Assembly: GCA_036796255.1 (NCBI GenBank)
Contig: DAIRDH010000008.1
Location: 14,158 to 78,157 of the forward strand
Reading direction: 5' to 3'
From: T3Sed10-241 sp036796255
Lineage (GTDB): Bacteria > Bacteroidota > Bacteroidia > Flavobacteriales_D > Cryomorphaceae
Length of the DNA: 64,000 bases
The notes beneath the pieces are model-generated. The model was not told where the DNA came from. It ran no database searches and worked only from the letters and a program-made list of their open reading frames with translations. This document shows, in pieces, positions 36,935 through 45,558 of the stretch (the stretch's first letter is position 1; the number at the start of each line of letters is the position of its first letter). The position numbers and the translations under genes were made by a program.

Positions 36935-37072
36935 CTATTGGACTTCGTCGAGGCCTGGTCGCTCGCCGTTGTCATGCTTGGCATAAGCCGCACACGCTTT
37001 AGGTCCACTACTGCAAGAGCTTGCAGCTCCAACGAATGCAACAAGACAGCATATTACAAAAAACCTTTTCAT
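36935..37072 (-). CDS. Very small lipoprotein, 45 residues
   Basis: A 45-codon gene from ATG 37072 to TAG 36935, too short for most gene finders. It encodes a basic start (KRF), a hydrophobic stretch (FVICCLVAFVGAAS) and the lipobox ASSC, then a mature peptide of about 26 residues beginning CSSGPKACAAYAKHD. The lipoprotein signal is textbook and a terminator follows at 36866-36888. I recall similar tiny lipoproteins with the SGPKACAAY stretch in Bacteroidota; function is unknown. It faces away from the PadR gene. Confidence 0.75.
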   Translation of the reverse strand: MKRFFVICCLVAFVGAASSCSSGPKACAAYAKHDNGERPGLDEVQ

Positions 37073-37174
37073 GGTTGTCTATTCTCAAGTTCGCATCTAT
37101 ATACCCACTCCGCTTACAAAAGGTTTCAAGTATCCCCCCCTTCTCCGCTTATGGATATATATGCCCATTCATAC

Positions 37175-37213
37175 AGTACTATATTTATTTTAGTACTTTG
37201 CTTTGCATAGTAC
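37175..37213 (+). promoter_or_regulatory. Candidate PadR operator
   Basis: Three copies of the palindromic AGTAC(T) core start at 37175, 37192 and 37209, an exact 17-bp spacing. The copies surround the -33 region of the promoter for the PadR gene, so binding here could block transcription. PadR proteins commonly repress their own operon. Binding by this protein is inference. Confidence 0.45.
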
Positions 37214-37233
37214 CATATATGATTATATATTTG
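37202..37233 (+). promoter_or_regulatory. Promoter of padR-pspC
   Basis: TTTG at 37202-37205 as the -33 element, a 20-bp spacer and TATATTTG at 37226-37233, an exact -7 box. Leader of about 30 nt to the ATG at 37269. Confidence 0.6.
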
Positions 37234-37268
37234 CCTTGTGATCGTACATGAAAATTGATTGCAGAAAG

Positions 37269-37604
37269 ATGAACATAGAAAATACAAAAGCCCAAATGCG
37301 CAAAGGAGTCCTGGAGTATTGCATACTTCAGTTGCTCGAGCGGGAGGAGATGTATCCCTCAGATATCATTGACGCCTTGAAGCAAGCCAGGCTTATCGTG
37401 GTAGAGGGTACGCTTTACCCCTTACTCACCCGGCTTAAAAATGCTGGTATCCTCGACTACCGATGGGAGGAGTCCAAATCAGGACCACCGCGTAAATACT
37501 ACAAGCTCACAGAAATTGGAATCAAATTTCTCGCTGAACTTGACCTTACATGGAAAGAACTTCAAGAAGCCGTAAACCAAACCACCAACATCAATAAGCC
37601 ATGA
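37269..37604 (+). CDS. PadR-family transcriptional regulator
   Basis: A 111-residue winged-helix regulator. KGVLEYCILQLLEREEMYPSD starts the PadR fold, VEGTLYPLLTRLKNAGIL is the recognition helix and YRWEESKSGPPRKYYKLTE is the wing. The start at 37269 is preferred; the longest frame adds seven residues. It overlaps the PspC gene start as ATGA, so the regulator probably controls that gene and itself. The effector is unknown. Confidence 0.92.
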   Translation: MNIENTKAQMRKGVLEYCILQLLEREEMYPSDIIDALKQARLIVVEGTLYPLLTRLKNAGILDYRWEESKSGPPRKYYKLTEIGIKFLAELDLTWKELQEAVNQTTNINKP

Positions 37605-39295
37605 ACAAGACCATTAGTGCCAATATCGGAGGACGCATATTCAACATAGAGGAAGAAGCTTACGAAAAGTTGAACGCGTACCTCAGCAGTATCAGACGTT
37701 ATTTCGGAAACCAGGAAACAGCCGATGAAATAATTTCAGACATCGAGCTGCGCATCGCCGAACTTTTTTTAGAGCGCACTTCAGATTCAAAACAGGTTAT
37801 CACGCTTAAGGATGTCAATGAGATTATTTCCATCATGGGTGAGCCGGAACAATTCGCAGAAAGTGGAGAAGAAGAGGAAAGCACAAGCAAAACCTACACG
37901 AAGGGATCTGGCAAGCGACGCATATTTCGCGATCCAGACGACAAAGTAGTTTTTGGCGTATGCAGCGGAATTAGCGCTTACATGGGTTGGGATCCTATTG
38001 TGTTGCGCATTGCATTTGCCGTGGCCCTCATATTTTTTGGCAGCGGATTGCTGCTTTACATATTGCTGGCCATTATTATTCCAACAGCCAAAACCACCGC
38101 TGAAAAATTGCAGATGCGTGGCGAGCCCGTCACCGTTGAGAACATTTCCAAAAAGGTAAGTGAGTCATTTGAAGACATGAAAGAGGACCTCAAGAACTTT
38201 GGAAAAAAAAACGACCTGAATGAGGAACGATTCCGCTCTGAGGGCGAGCGGATAGGCCATTTTTTCACGAAAGTGGGTCACTTTATTGTCAGTCTACTCA
38301 CCCTGCTCGTTTCATTCATCACCCGGCTTTTGGGTGTGGCCTTTATTGTTGTCGCTGTCTTAGCCATCCTGGGCTTACTCAGCGCCTTTCTGGGTTGGGA
38401 GTTTGCCTTCCGCATTACAGATGGTGAGATTTTTTGGGATGAGCACATAAAGTTGCTCATAGCGTCAGCCTTTGAAAGCGATCTTCAACAACAACTATTT
38501 CTCTGGGGCCTTGCCGGCATCCTAATCATTCCATTTATCGGTTTATTTTTAATTGCGATACGGCTCTTATTTAATGTGAACAAAGTTCCCCGATATACTG
38601 GCGCAGCGCTCACAGGCCTCTGGATTGCTTGCGTTATATTGACAGCTTACCCGGCAATCCATCTTTTGAAAAACTTTAGGATAGAAGCGACCTACAGTGA
38701 AGTAGAAACCATTCCCGAAATCACTTCTGACATCCTCGTGATTGACACAGAAAAAAGTGAAGAACCCTCCTACCGATTCAGGACAGGCCTCGGCAATGGC
38801 CAAACTTTTTTTCACGGCATTGTAACATTTCCCGGACTCGATTCGACTGACATTTGGTATACCGGCAAGAACCAACTCACCGTGGCCATGAACGAATCAG
38901 ACAGCACCTTCAGACTTGAAGCAGAGAGAAGCGCTCGCGGTGCGAGTCAGAAAGATGCCATCAACAATGCCGGCCTGATTACTACTCACTATACATTCAG
39001 TGGCGACAGCCTCAGGATGTACCCTTGGTTTGCACTTAAAAAAGGTCAACCTATTCGTGATCAAAAAGTGCATTACACGCTGTATGTGCCTGTCGGCAAA
39101 AGGGTGCATTTCAGCAAAGGCTCTATTGATCTCATTTTTGATGTGCCCAACGTGACCAATACTTATGATGCCGATATGGTGGGACACACCTGGATCATGA
39201 CCCAAAACGGACTGACCTGCGAAACTTGCAAGGAGGACAGCAACCGTAGCAAGCGCATCAAGATAGAATACGAAAATTCCGAGAGTAGCTACTAA
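37601..39295 (+). CDS. PspC-domain membrane protein
   Basis: A 564-residue inner-membrane protein. An N-terminal soluble part (about 1-95) resembles a putative DNA- or self-binding helical region often found before PspC in Bacteroidota (AYLSSIRRYFGNQETADEI). The PspC domain at about 107-165 has FRDPDDKVVFGVCSGISAYMG and two hydrophobic segments. Two more transmembrane hairpins lie at about 220-350. A C-terminal beta-rich periplasmic part follows. PspC-type proteins monitor envelope stress. The gene is coupled to padR by a 4-nt overlap. Confidence 0.88.
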   Translation: MNKTISANIGGRIFNIEEEAYEKLNAYLSSIRRYFGNQETADEIISDIELRIAELFLERTSDSKQVITLKDVNEIISIMGEPEQFAESGEEEESTSKTYTKGSGKRRIFRDPDDKVVFGVCSGISAYMGWDPIVLRIAFAVALIFFGSGLLLYILLAIIIPTAKTTAEKLQMRGEPVTVENISKKVSESFEDMKEDLKNFGKKNDLNEERFRSEGERIGHFFTKVGHFIVSLLTLLVSFITRLLGVAFIVVAVLAILGLLSAFLGWEFAFRITDGEIFWDEHIKLLIASAFESDLQQQLFLWGLAGILIIPFIGLFLIAIRLLFNVNKVPRYTGAALTGLWIACVILTAYPAIHLLKNFRIEATYSEVETIPEITSDILVIDTEKSEEPSYRFRTGLGNGQTFFHGIVTFPGLDSTDIWYTGKNQLTVAMNESDSTFRLEAERSARGASQKDAINNAGLITTHYTFSGDSLRMYPWFALKKGQPIRDQKVHYTLYVPVGKRVHFSKGSIDLIFDVPNVTNTYDADMVGHTWIMTQNGLTCETCKEDSNRSKRIKIEYENSESSY

Positions 39296-39324
39296 GCTTT
39301 CCGCAAATAAGCACCAAAAGAGCC

Positions 39325-39519
39325 ATGAAAAAGCAATTCCTGTTTCTCCTGATCATTTCCAGCCTCGGCATAGCAATTGCTATAGGTCTTTTTGCGACAG
39401 CGCTTTGGCTTACTCCCGACCCAAATGCACCCGATGAGGTTTCAGCGAAACATTTGAATGATGGCAAAACGCACTACACCATGCCGAGTTTCGTGCCCAC
39501 GGTGAAAAGCACGTGGTGA
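39325..39519 (+). CDS. Small membrane protein
   Basis: A 64-residue protein with one N-terminal transmembrane helix (FLFLLIISSLGIAIAIGLFA) and a short polar tail (LNDGKTHYTMPSFVPT). It begins 29 bp after pspC, with a purine-rich AAAAGAG ahead of the ATG, and is probably the third gene of the operon. No function is recognised. Confidence 0.6.
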   Translation: MKKQFLFLLIISSLGIAIAIGLFATALWLTPDPNAPDEVSAKHLNDGKTHYTMPSFVPTVKSTW

Positions 39520-39581
39520 TCCCTGTAATATCTTGATATGATGGGTGTACTGCAAGGATAAAGCTTGAAATGGTTTTATCA

Positions 39582-39871
39582 AACTCAGGTTACTAACCTG
39601 AGTTCGGTTTTGATTCGGCAATTCAGATGTTCATAAAATGGAATATGTCAGGCGCATTTTTAAAGCTTCCTGCCCCTACCGGACAGGCAGGTAGCCGGCT
39701 AAAGCGCAAAAATGCAACGCAGCAGATTCCATTTTATGGGCAAGACACAGACAAGTTATTAAGGTGATTTCAGTTTACTTGCTGGCGGGGTGCTTCATTG
39801 AGCGATAATACACCTTTGGTCTTGTATTTAAGCGACTTAATTGTAGTCGGTCTGAATCCGAAGAGGAATCA
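39582..39871. repeat. MITE-like hairpin repeat, copy A
   Basis: A 290-bp unit. It starts with a perfect palindrome with 10-nt arms (AACTCAGGTT, spacer ACT). Imperfect terminal inverted repeats follow: TTCGGCAATTCAGA near 39614-39627 and TCTGAATCCGAA at 39851-39862. Inside is a large hairpin with perfect 13-nt outer arms CATAAAATGGAAT (39632-39644) and ATTCCATTTTATG (39727-39739). The tip of this copy carries about 22 extra bases containing CCTGCC and GGCAGG arms. No reading frame is present. Confidence 0.75.
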
Positions 39872-40148
39872 AACTCAGGTTACTAACCTGAGTTAGGTTC
39901 TGATTCGGCAATTCAGATGTTCATAAAATGGAATATGTCAGGCGCATTTTCAAAGCTTTAGCGGGCTAAAGCGCGAAAATGCAACGCAACAGATTCCATT
40001 TTATGGGCAAGACCCGGACGCGCTATTGAGATGATTCCGGTTTCATTGCTCACTGGGTGCTTCATGTTTCAATAATACACATTTGCTCTTGTAATTTAGC
40101 GACTTAATAGTAGTCGGTCTGAATCCGAAGAAGAATCTAACTCAGGTT
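39872..40148. repeat. MITE-like hairpin repeat, copy B and partial third copy
   Basis: A second unit of the same design, 267 bp, mostly identical to copy A. It has the same opening palindrome (39872-39894), the same terminal inverted repeats (39904-39917 and 40118-40129) and the same 13-nt hairpin arms, but a shorter tip (GCTTTAGC and GCTAAAGC). It ends in a half palindrome (AACTCAGGTT at 40139-40148) that begins a third, truncated unit. The E1 promoter starts 2 bp later. Confidence 0.75.
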
Positions 40149-40150
40149 AG

Positions 40151-40158
40151 TATCTTTG
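40151..40158 (+). promoter_or_regulatory. -7 box of the E1 gene
   Basis: TATCTTTG, an exact TAnnTTTG match, 21 bp before the ATG at 40180 and immediately after the repeat array. The array's end therefore provides the upstream promoter region of this gene. Confidence 0.6.
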
Positions 40159-40179
40159 CAGTGCTCAACCACCATCGAA

Positions 40180-42600
40180 ATGACTGAAACAAAAGAAGCT
40201 TTATCCACTGAGGAAGCGGCCCACATTGCAGAATTAATCGCTGATTATAAGCTCGCTTGCGAGAGCAGGGAAGCCTCCCTCTTGGGCCGCAAAGAAGTGC
40301 TGACGGGCAAAGCCAAATTCGGCATCTTCGGCGACGGCAAAGAAGTGGCACAGCTGGCCATGGCCAAGCAATTTAAAAATGGCGATTTTCGCTCGGGATA
40401 CTACCGCGACCAGACCTTTATGATGGCCATTGGCGCATTGAGCTTAAAGCAAATTTTCGCTGGCCTCTATGCCCATCCCGATCCTGAGAAAGAACCCGGC
40501 AGCGCTGGCCGCCAAATGGGTGGACACTTCAGCACGCGCAGTTACGATCCCATCAAGGGCGAGTGGAGAGACTTGATGTCTCAAAAGAACTCATCGGCCG
40601 ACATCTCCCCTACTGCCGGACAAATGCCACGCCTCCTCGGGCTTGCACAAGCCTCGAAGATATACCGCAACAACCCGGAACTTTCCAAAGGGTTTGAAAA
40701 ATTCAGCGCCGGTGGCAATGAGGTGGCCTTTGGTACCATTGGTGACGCCAGCACGAGCGAAGGCCTGTTTTTCGAAACCATGAATGCCGCCGGAGTACTT
40801 CAGGTACCCATGGTGATGTCGGTATGGGATGATGGCTATGGCATCAGTGTACCCAAGAAGTACCAAACCACCAAAGGAAGCATTTCTGAGCTCCTCAAAG
40901 GATTACAGCGCGATGAGAAACTCAAGGGTTTCGAAATCATCAGAACCAAGGGCTGGGACTACCCCGACCTCATCACTGCTTATGAGCGCGGCGTGAAAAT
41001 AGCCAGAGAGCAGCACGTTCCCGTGCTCATCCACGTAGAAGAAATGACCCAGCCTCAGGGCCACTCCACCTCCGGCTCTCACGAGCGCTACAAATCAAAA
41101 GAACGATTGGAATGGGCCAAGGAATACGATTGTATTGCCAAGATGCGCGCCTGGATCATTGAGCATGGCCTCAGCGATGAAGATCAACTTGCTGAAATTG
41201 AAAAGCAGGCAAAAAAAGATGTGCGCGCTGCGCAGAAAGAGGCCTGGAATGAATTTCAAGGCGAAATTAATGATGAAAGGGAAGCGCTCACCGGCATCCT
41301 TCAAGCGCTTGAATCAGCTACTGGCAGTGAGATCAACGGCCTGGATGAGGCCATTGAGGAAGTGGCAAAAATTACTGAGCCCATACGCAAAGAGTTATTT
41401 TCTGCCGCACGCAAAGCATTGACCCTAAGCCGTGGCAGTCAATCGCCTGAACGTGATACGCTGCTAAGGTGGCTCAGCGCGCAACAGGAAAAGAACAGCA
41501 ACCGGTACAGCTCTTACCTCTACAACGAGAGCGGCCGATCGGCCACACGGGTTGATGCCGTTGCCGCCAATTTTGGCGAAAGCCCTGAAATGGTAGATGG
41601 ACGCATTGTACTGAGAGACAATTTTGCAGCTTTGTTTGAGCGCTATCCGCAAGTACTTGCATTTGGTGAAGATGTTGGCAAAATAGGCGGAGTAAATCAA
41701 AGCATGGAAGGCATGCAAGAGCGCTTTGGTGAATTGCGCGTGTCAGATACCGGCATCCGCGAAGCCACCATCATTGGTCAGGGAATCGGTATGGCCATGC
41801 GCGGTTTGCGGCCCATTGCCGAGATCCAATACCTGGACTATTTGCTTTATGCCCTGCAGATACTCAGTGACGACCTGGCCACCTTGCATTACCGCACCAA
41901 AGGTTCACAGGCTGCACCCTTGATTGTGAGTACGCGCGGGCACAGGCTGGAGGGAATTTGGCACTCGGGCTCACCTATGGGCGCTGTGATAAACGCCCTG
42001 AGAGGTATGTATGTATGCGTGCCAAGAAATATGGTTACTGCAGCAGGATTTTACAACACCTTGCTTCAAGGCGATGACCCTGCACTGGTGGTAGAACCAC
42101 TCAATGCATACCGCAGCAAAGAGCCCCTTCCAGCAAATTTGGGTGAATTCACCATCCCGCTTGGTGTTCCCGAAATTGTGTGTGAGGGTACAGATATCAC
42201 CATGGTGTCCTATGGTTCAACCTGTAACCTGGCTGAGATGGCAGTTGAACAACTCAAGAAATTGGGCGTAAGCGTTGAACTCATTGATGTGCGCACCCTT
42301 CTGCCTTTCGATACAGGCCACATGATAGCCCGCAGCGTGGAAAAAACAAACCGTCTGCTTATTGTGGATGAAGATGTACCGGGTGGTGCTTCGGCATTTA
42401 TATTTAACAAAGTACTCACCGAACAAGGAGCCTACCGCATGCTCGACAGCCAGCCGCATACCCTTACCGGAAAAGCGCACCGGCCAGCCTACAGCAGCGA
42501 CGGTGATTACTTTTCAAAGCCCTCAATTGAGGATATTGTTGAAAAGGCATATCAGATCATGAATGAATTCGATCCATTAAAGTTTCCCTCAATTTATTGA
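40180..42600 (+). CDS. Fused 2-oxoacid dehydrogenase E1 alpha-beta
   Basis: An 806-residue fusion. The alpha half (about 1-370) has the thiamine diphosphate region GDASTSEGLFFETMNAAG and GYGISVPKKYQTT. The beta half (about 470-806) has AFGEDVGKIGGVNQ, DTGIREATIIGQGIGMAMRG and the C-terminal transketolase segment LIDVRTLLPFDTGHM. It decarboxylates a 2-oxoacid (branched-chain or pyruvate) and passes the acyl group to lipoyl-E2; no E2 or E3 gene is in the window, so the substrate is undecided. The longest frame adds 8 residues; ATG 40180 suits the promoter. Confidence 0.93.
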   Translation: MTETKEALSTEEAAHIAELIADYKLACESREASLLGRKEVLTGKAKFGIFGDGKEVAQLAMAKQFKNGDFRSGYYRDQTFMMAIGALSLKQIFAGLYAHPDPEKEPGSAGRQMGGHFSTRSYDPIKGEWRDLMSQKNSSADISPTAGQMPRLLGLAQASKIYRNNPELSKGFEKFSAGGNEVAFGTIGDASTSEGLFFETMNAAGVLQVPMVMSVWDDGYGISVPKKYQTTKGSISELLKGLQRDEKLKGFEIIRTKGWDYPDLITAYERGVKIAREQHVPVLIHVEEMTQPQGHSTSGSHERYKSKERLEWAKEYDCIAKMRAWIIEHGLSDEDQLAEIEKQAKKDVRAAQKEAWNEFQGEINDEREALTGILQALESATGSEINGLDEAIEEVAKITEPIRKELFSAARKALTLSRGSQSPERDTLLRWLSAQQEKNSNRYSSYLYNESGRSATRVDAVAANFGESPEMVDGRIVLRDNFAALFERYPQVLAFGEDVGKIGGVNQSMEGMQERFGELRVSDTGIREATIIGQGIGMAMRGLRPIAEIQYLDYLLYALQILSDDLATLHYRTKGSQAAPLIVSTRGHRLEGIWHSGSPMGAVINALRGMYVCVPRNMVTAAGFYNTLLQGDDPALVVEPLNAYRSKEPLPANLGEFTIPLGVPEIVCEGTDITMVSYGSTCNLAEMAVEQLKKLGVSVELIDVRTLLPFDTGHMIARSVEKTNRLLIVDEDVPGGASAFIFNKVLTEQGAYRMLDSQPHTLTGKAHRPAYSSDGDYFSKPSIEDIVEKAYQIMNEFDPLKFPSIY

Positions 42601-42697
42601 AGGGTTTAAAAGTCAGGGTGCCATATTTCAAAACTGAATGGGTTTTAACGTTCGCGACTTAAAGTTTAAACCTCTTATTTACAATTCTTTAAAAAAG

Positions 42698-42726
42698 TTT
42701 GTGTACGAAATCCTGAAGTAGCCTTG
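42698..42726 (+). promoter_or_regulatory. Possible promoter of the TonB receptor gene
   Basis: TTTG at 42698-42701, a 17-bp spacer and TAGCCTTG at 42719-42726, one mismatch from the -7 consensus. It lies about 77 bp upstream of the TTG start. Confidence 0.45.
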
Positions 42727-42803
42727 CAAAGATCAACGCATATTTACTTAATTTGGCATTACTAAGTGTACGGGATACACAATAACTAACAAAGAGCACA
42801 CTT

Positions 42804-45530
42804 TTGAGAGGACATATTGCTGGGATCTGCACCTGCTTGATGACGTTTCTCATGCTGTCGTCAGCAATGGGTCAAGGTACTGTTAAAGGAACCGTATACG
42901 ACGACAATACCGGAGAAACGCTGATCGGAGCTTCAGTGGTACTGAAGGGCACTTCAACCGGAATCACAACCGACATAGATGGAAACTTCGAATTCGAGGT
43001 AAGTCAAAAACCTCCTTTCACATTGGTCATCAAATTTTTGGGTTATACCCAAAAAGAAGTAACTGTCAGCAATTTCAACGATCGCTTAAAGATCAGAATG
43101 GGCTCAGATGAGGTGATGATCAGCGAGGTGGAAATTGTGGGTAGCCGTATTTCTGAAAAAAATAAGCAAGCTCCGCTCACTGTCGAATCCATGGATGTGT
43201 TGGCAATAAGAGAAGTTCCGGCGGGCAGCTTCTATGAAGGCTTGGCCAACATGAAAGGCGTAGACATGACTTCGGCCAGCTTGGGATTTAAAGTAATCAA
43301 CACCCGCGGTTTTAACAGCACTTCTCCCGTGCGCTCACTACAATTGATTGATGGTATCGACAATCAATCTCCTGGATTGAATTTCTCACTCGGAAATTTC
43401 CTTGGCGCTTCCGACCTTGATGTGATGAAAGTAGATATCGTTTCCGGAGCAAGTTCAGCCTTTTACGGTCCCGGTGCTTTCAATGGAGTTATTGACATCA
43501 CTTCGAAGGATCCTTTTCTGTTTAAAGGACTCAGCGCTCAGGCAAAAGTAGGTGAGCGGAATATGTATGAAGGAGCGTTTCGCTGGGCCGATGTGATACA
43601 GAATAAAGAAGGAGAGGACAAGTTTGCATACAAGATCAACTTCTTTTACATGCAAGCCGATGATTGGGAGGCCAACAATTTTGATCCGGTTTTTGAATCA
43701 GCCGTGGAGGCCAGCAATCCGGGCGGATTTAATGCCATAAACATCTATGGAGACGAACAATTTGCTTCTACCAATTTCGATTATTCAAGCCCCGTTGATC
43801 AATTTGAGAGTCCAGGCCTGGGCAGATTTTACAGAACAGGATATAAAGAAGAGGACCTGGTTGATTACGATGTCAACAATTTAAAATTCAATACAGCATT
43901 TCACTACAGGATAAAGCCGGATTTGGAAGTGAGTTACGATTTTCGCTACAGCAATGGAAGCACGGTATATCAGGGTGACAACAGGTACCGACTGGAAAAT
44001 ATCCAGTTTGTACAAAACCGAATCGAAATTAAGAAAGCTGACAAGTTTTTCTTCCGCATGTATGCCACACATGAAGATGCGGGTGATACCTACGATGTAG
44101 TGCAAACGGGATTCTTGCTCAACACGGCGGCTGCCGATGACGCGCGCTGGAATACACTGTATAAGCAACGTTGGGACGCTCTTTTTAGAAATCAAGTGTC
44201 ATCTCTGCCTGGCTTCCCAACTTTCAACTTTGAGGAACATGGAACGATAGGCAACTGGTCCGAAAATTTTCTAACACCCTTTCTCAATGCAAACAGGGAT
44301 GTGGTTGCAGGATTTCATGACGAGAATCGTGCAATTGTGGACAACATAGACGGCACTTTCAACAATCCCCGCTATGAACCCGGAACTGCGCGGTTTGACT
44401 CGTTATTCAACGACATTAGAGGCCGCACATTTGCGGAAAATGGATCGAGGTTTTATGACCGCTCTGCACTCTACCATGCACAAGGTCAGTACAAAATAGA
44501 CTCCAAAATAGCGACCATCACCCTCGGAGCGGATGGCCGATATTACACGCCTGATTCGCGGGGAACCATTTTCAGCGACACATTGACTTTCACGCGTGTT
44601 CGAAATGACGAAGATGAACTGGTCAAAACGGACAGCACATACCGAACAATCACCAACTATCAATTTGGTGTGTATGCCGGTGCCGAAAGAAAATTCATCG
44701 AAGACAAACTCACNNNNNNNNNNNNNNNNNNNNNNNNNNNNNNNNNNNNNNNNNNNNNNNNNNNNNNNNNNNNNNNNNNNNNNNNNNNNNNNNNNNNNNN
44801 NNNNNNNNNNNNNTCATTTGACAGGTACCGCAGTCAGCTCGATCTTGATGAGTTGGAATATTTCAATGTAGACGCAATAAGGCCAGAGCGGGTGAGGACA
44901 ATCGAATTCGGATACCGCGGAACGTGGTTTGATCGCCTCTACATCGACATGGGCTACTATTACAGTGTGTATGAAGACTTCATCGGTTTTCAGGTAGGAA
45001 TTAGCACGGAATTCAACGAGGCGGGACTTCCTTCGAGATTACAAGCGTATCGCGTATCAGCCAATGCACTTGGTTTGGTGACAACCCAAGGATTCAGCGT
45101 AGGGTACAACTACTTCATCAAGAAATATAGCCTCAACGGCAATTACTCTTTCAACAGGCTCGAAACCGGCGATGATGATCCTATCATTCCGGCTTTCAAT
45201 ACCCCTGAGAATAAATACAACATTGGTGTAAGCGCAAGAGACCTCAAGATTTTCGGAAAAGAAGCATTGGGCTTTAGTGTGAATTACAAGTGGATACAAG
45301 GCTTCGTCTTTGAGGGTTCACCTCAATTTACCGGATTCATTGATAGTTATGATTTGGTGGATGCCCAGATATCTTACACCACCAAATTCAGATCCTTAAA
45401 AAATACGACTTGTCAATTCAAAATTGGCGCTTCTAATTTACTCGATAACCGCGTTTTTCAGGTATACGGCGGACCCTCAGTGGGTAGGCTTGCATACTTT
45501 TCTGTTTTATTTGAATTTAATAATCGCTAA
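42804..45530 (+). CDS. TonB-dependent receptor (SusC-like, interrupted by gap)
   Basis: A receptor of over 900 residues. It begins with TTG 42804 (a later ATG at 42840 leaves too short a signal). A signal peptide is followed by a carboxypeptidase regulatory-like domain (about 25-110, GTVYDDNTGETLIGASVVLKG), a TonB plug (about 125-245, ending FYGPGAFNGVIDITSKDP) and a beta-barrel ending in YFSVLFEFNNR, the aromatic C-terminal pattern. The 100-N gap at 44714-44813 removes part of the barrel. It imports a nutrient with TonB energy; the ligand is unknown. The next gene encodes a secreted esterase-like protein, suggesting a two-gene unit. Confidence 0.9.
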   Translation: MRGHIAGICTCLMTFLMLSSAMGQGTVKGTVYDDNTGETLIGASVVLKGTSTGITTDIDGNFEFEVSQKPPFTLVIKFLGYTQKEVTVSNFNDRLKIRMGSDEVMISEVEIVGSRISEKNKQAPLTVESMDVLAIREVPAGSFYEGLANMKGVDMTSASLGFKVINTRGFNSTSPVRSLQLIDGIDNQSPGLNFSLGNFLGASDLDVMKVDIVSGASSAFYGPGAFNGVIDITSKDPFLFKGLSAQAKVGERNMYEGAFRWADVIQNKEGEDKFAYKINFFYMQADDWEANNFDPVFESAVEASNPGGFNAINIYGDEQFASTNFDYSSPVDQFESPGLGRFYRTGYKEEDLVDYDVNNLKFNTAFHYRIKPDLEVSYDFRYSNGSTVYQGDNRYRLENIQFVQNRIEIKKADKFFFRMYATHEDAGDTYDVVQTGFLLNTAAADDARWNTLYKQRWDALFRNQVSSLPGFPTFNFEEHGTIGNWSENFLTPFLNANRDVVAGFHDENRAIVDNIDGTFNNPRYEPGTARFDSLFNDIRGRTFAENGSRFYDRSALYHAQGQYKIDSKIATITLGADGRYYTPDSRGTIFSDTLTFTRVRNDEDELVKTDSTYRTITNYQFGVYAGAERKFIEDKLXXXXXXXXXXXXXXXXXXXXXXXXXXXXXXXXXXSFDRYRSQLDLDELEYFNVDAIRPERVRTIEFGYRGTWFDRLYIDMGYYYSVYEDFIGFQVGISTEFNEAGLPSRLQAYRVSANALGLVTTQGFSVGYNYFIKKYSLNGNYSFNRLETGDDDPIIPAFNTPENKYNIGVSARDLKIFGKEALGFSVNYKWIQGFVFEGSPQFTGFIDSYDLVDAQISYTTKFRSLKNTTCQFKIGASNLLDNRVFQVYGGPSVGRLAYFSVLFEFNNR
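44714..44813. other. Assembly gap (100 N)
   Basis: A placeholder gap inside the TonB receptor gene. Flanks do not overlap and remain in the same frame, but true length is unknown. Confidence 0.98.
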
Positions 45531-45558
45531 GTTTGAACTACACTTAACAACTAACAAA

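Noticed and set aside
36787..37044. 85-residue minus-strand frame between DUF819 and padR
   Set aside because: It overlaps the small lipoprotein gene in another frame and covers that gene's terminator.
39520..40150. CRISPR array or tRNA cluster in the repeat-rich region
   Set aside because: Units are about 270-290 bp with long hairpins and no spacer pattern; no cloverleaf was seen.
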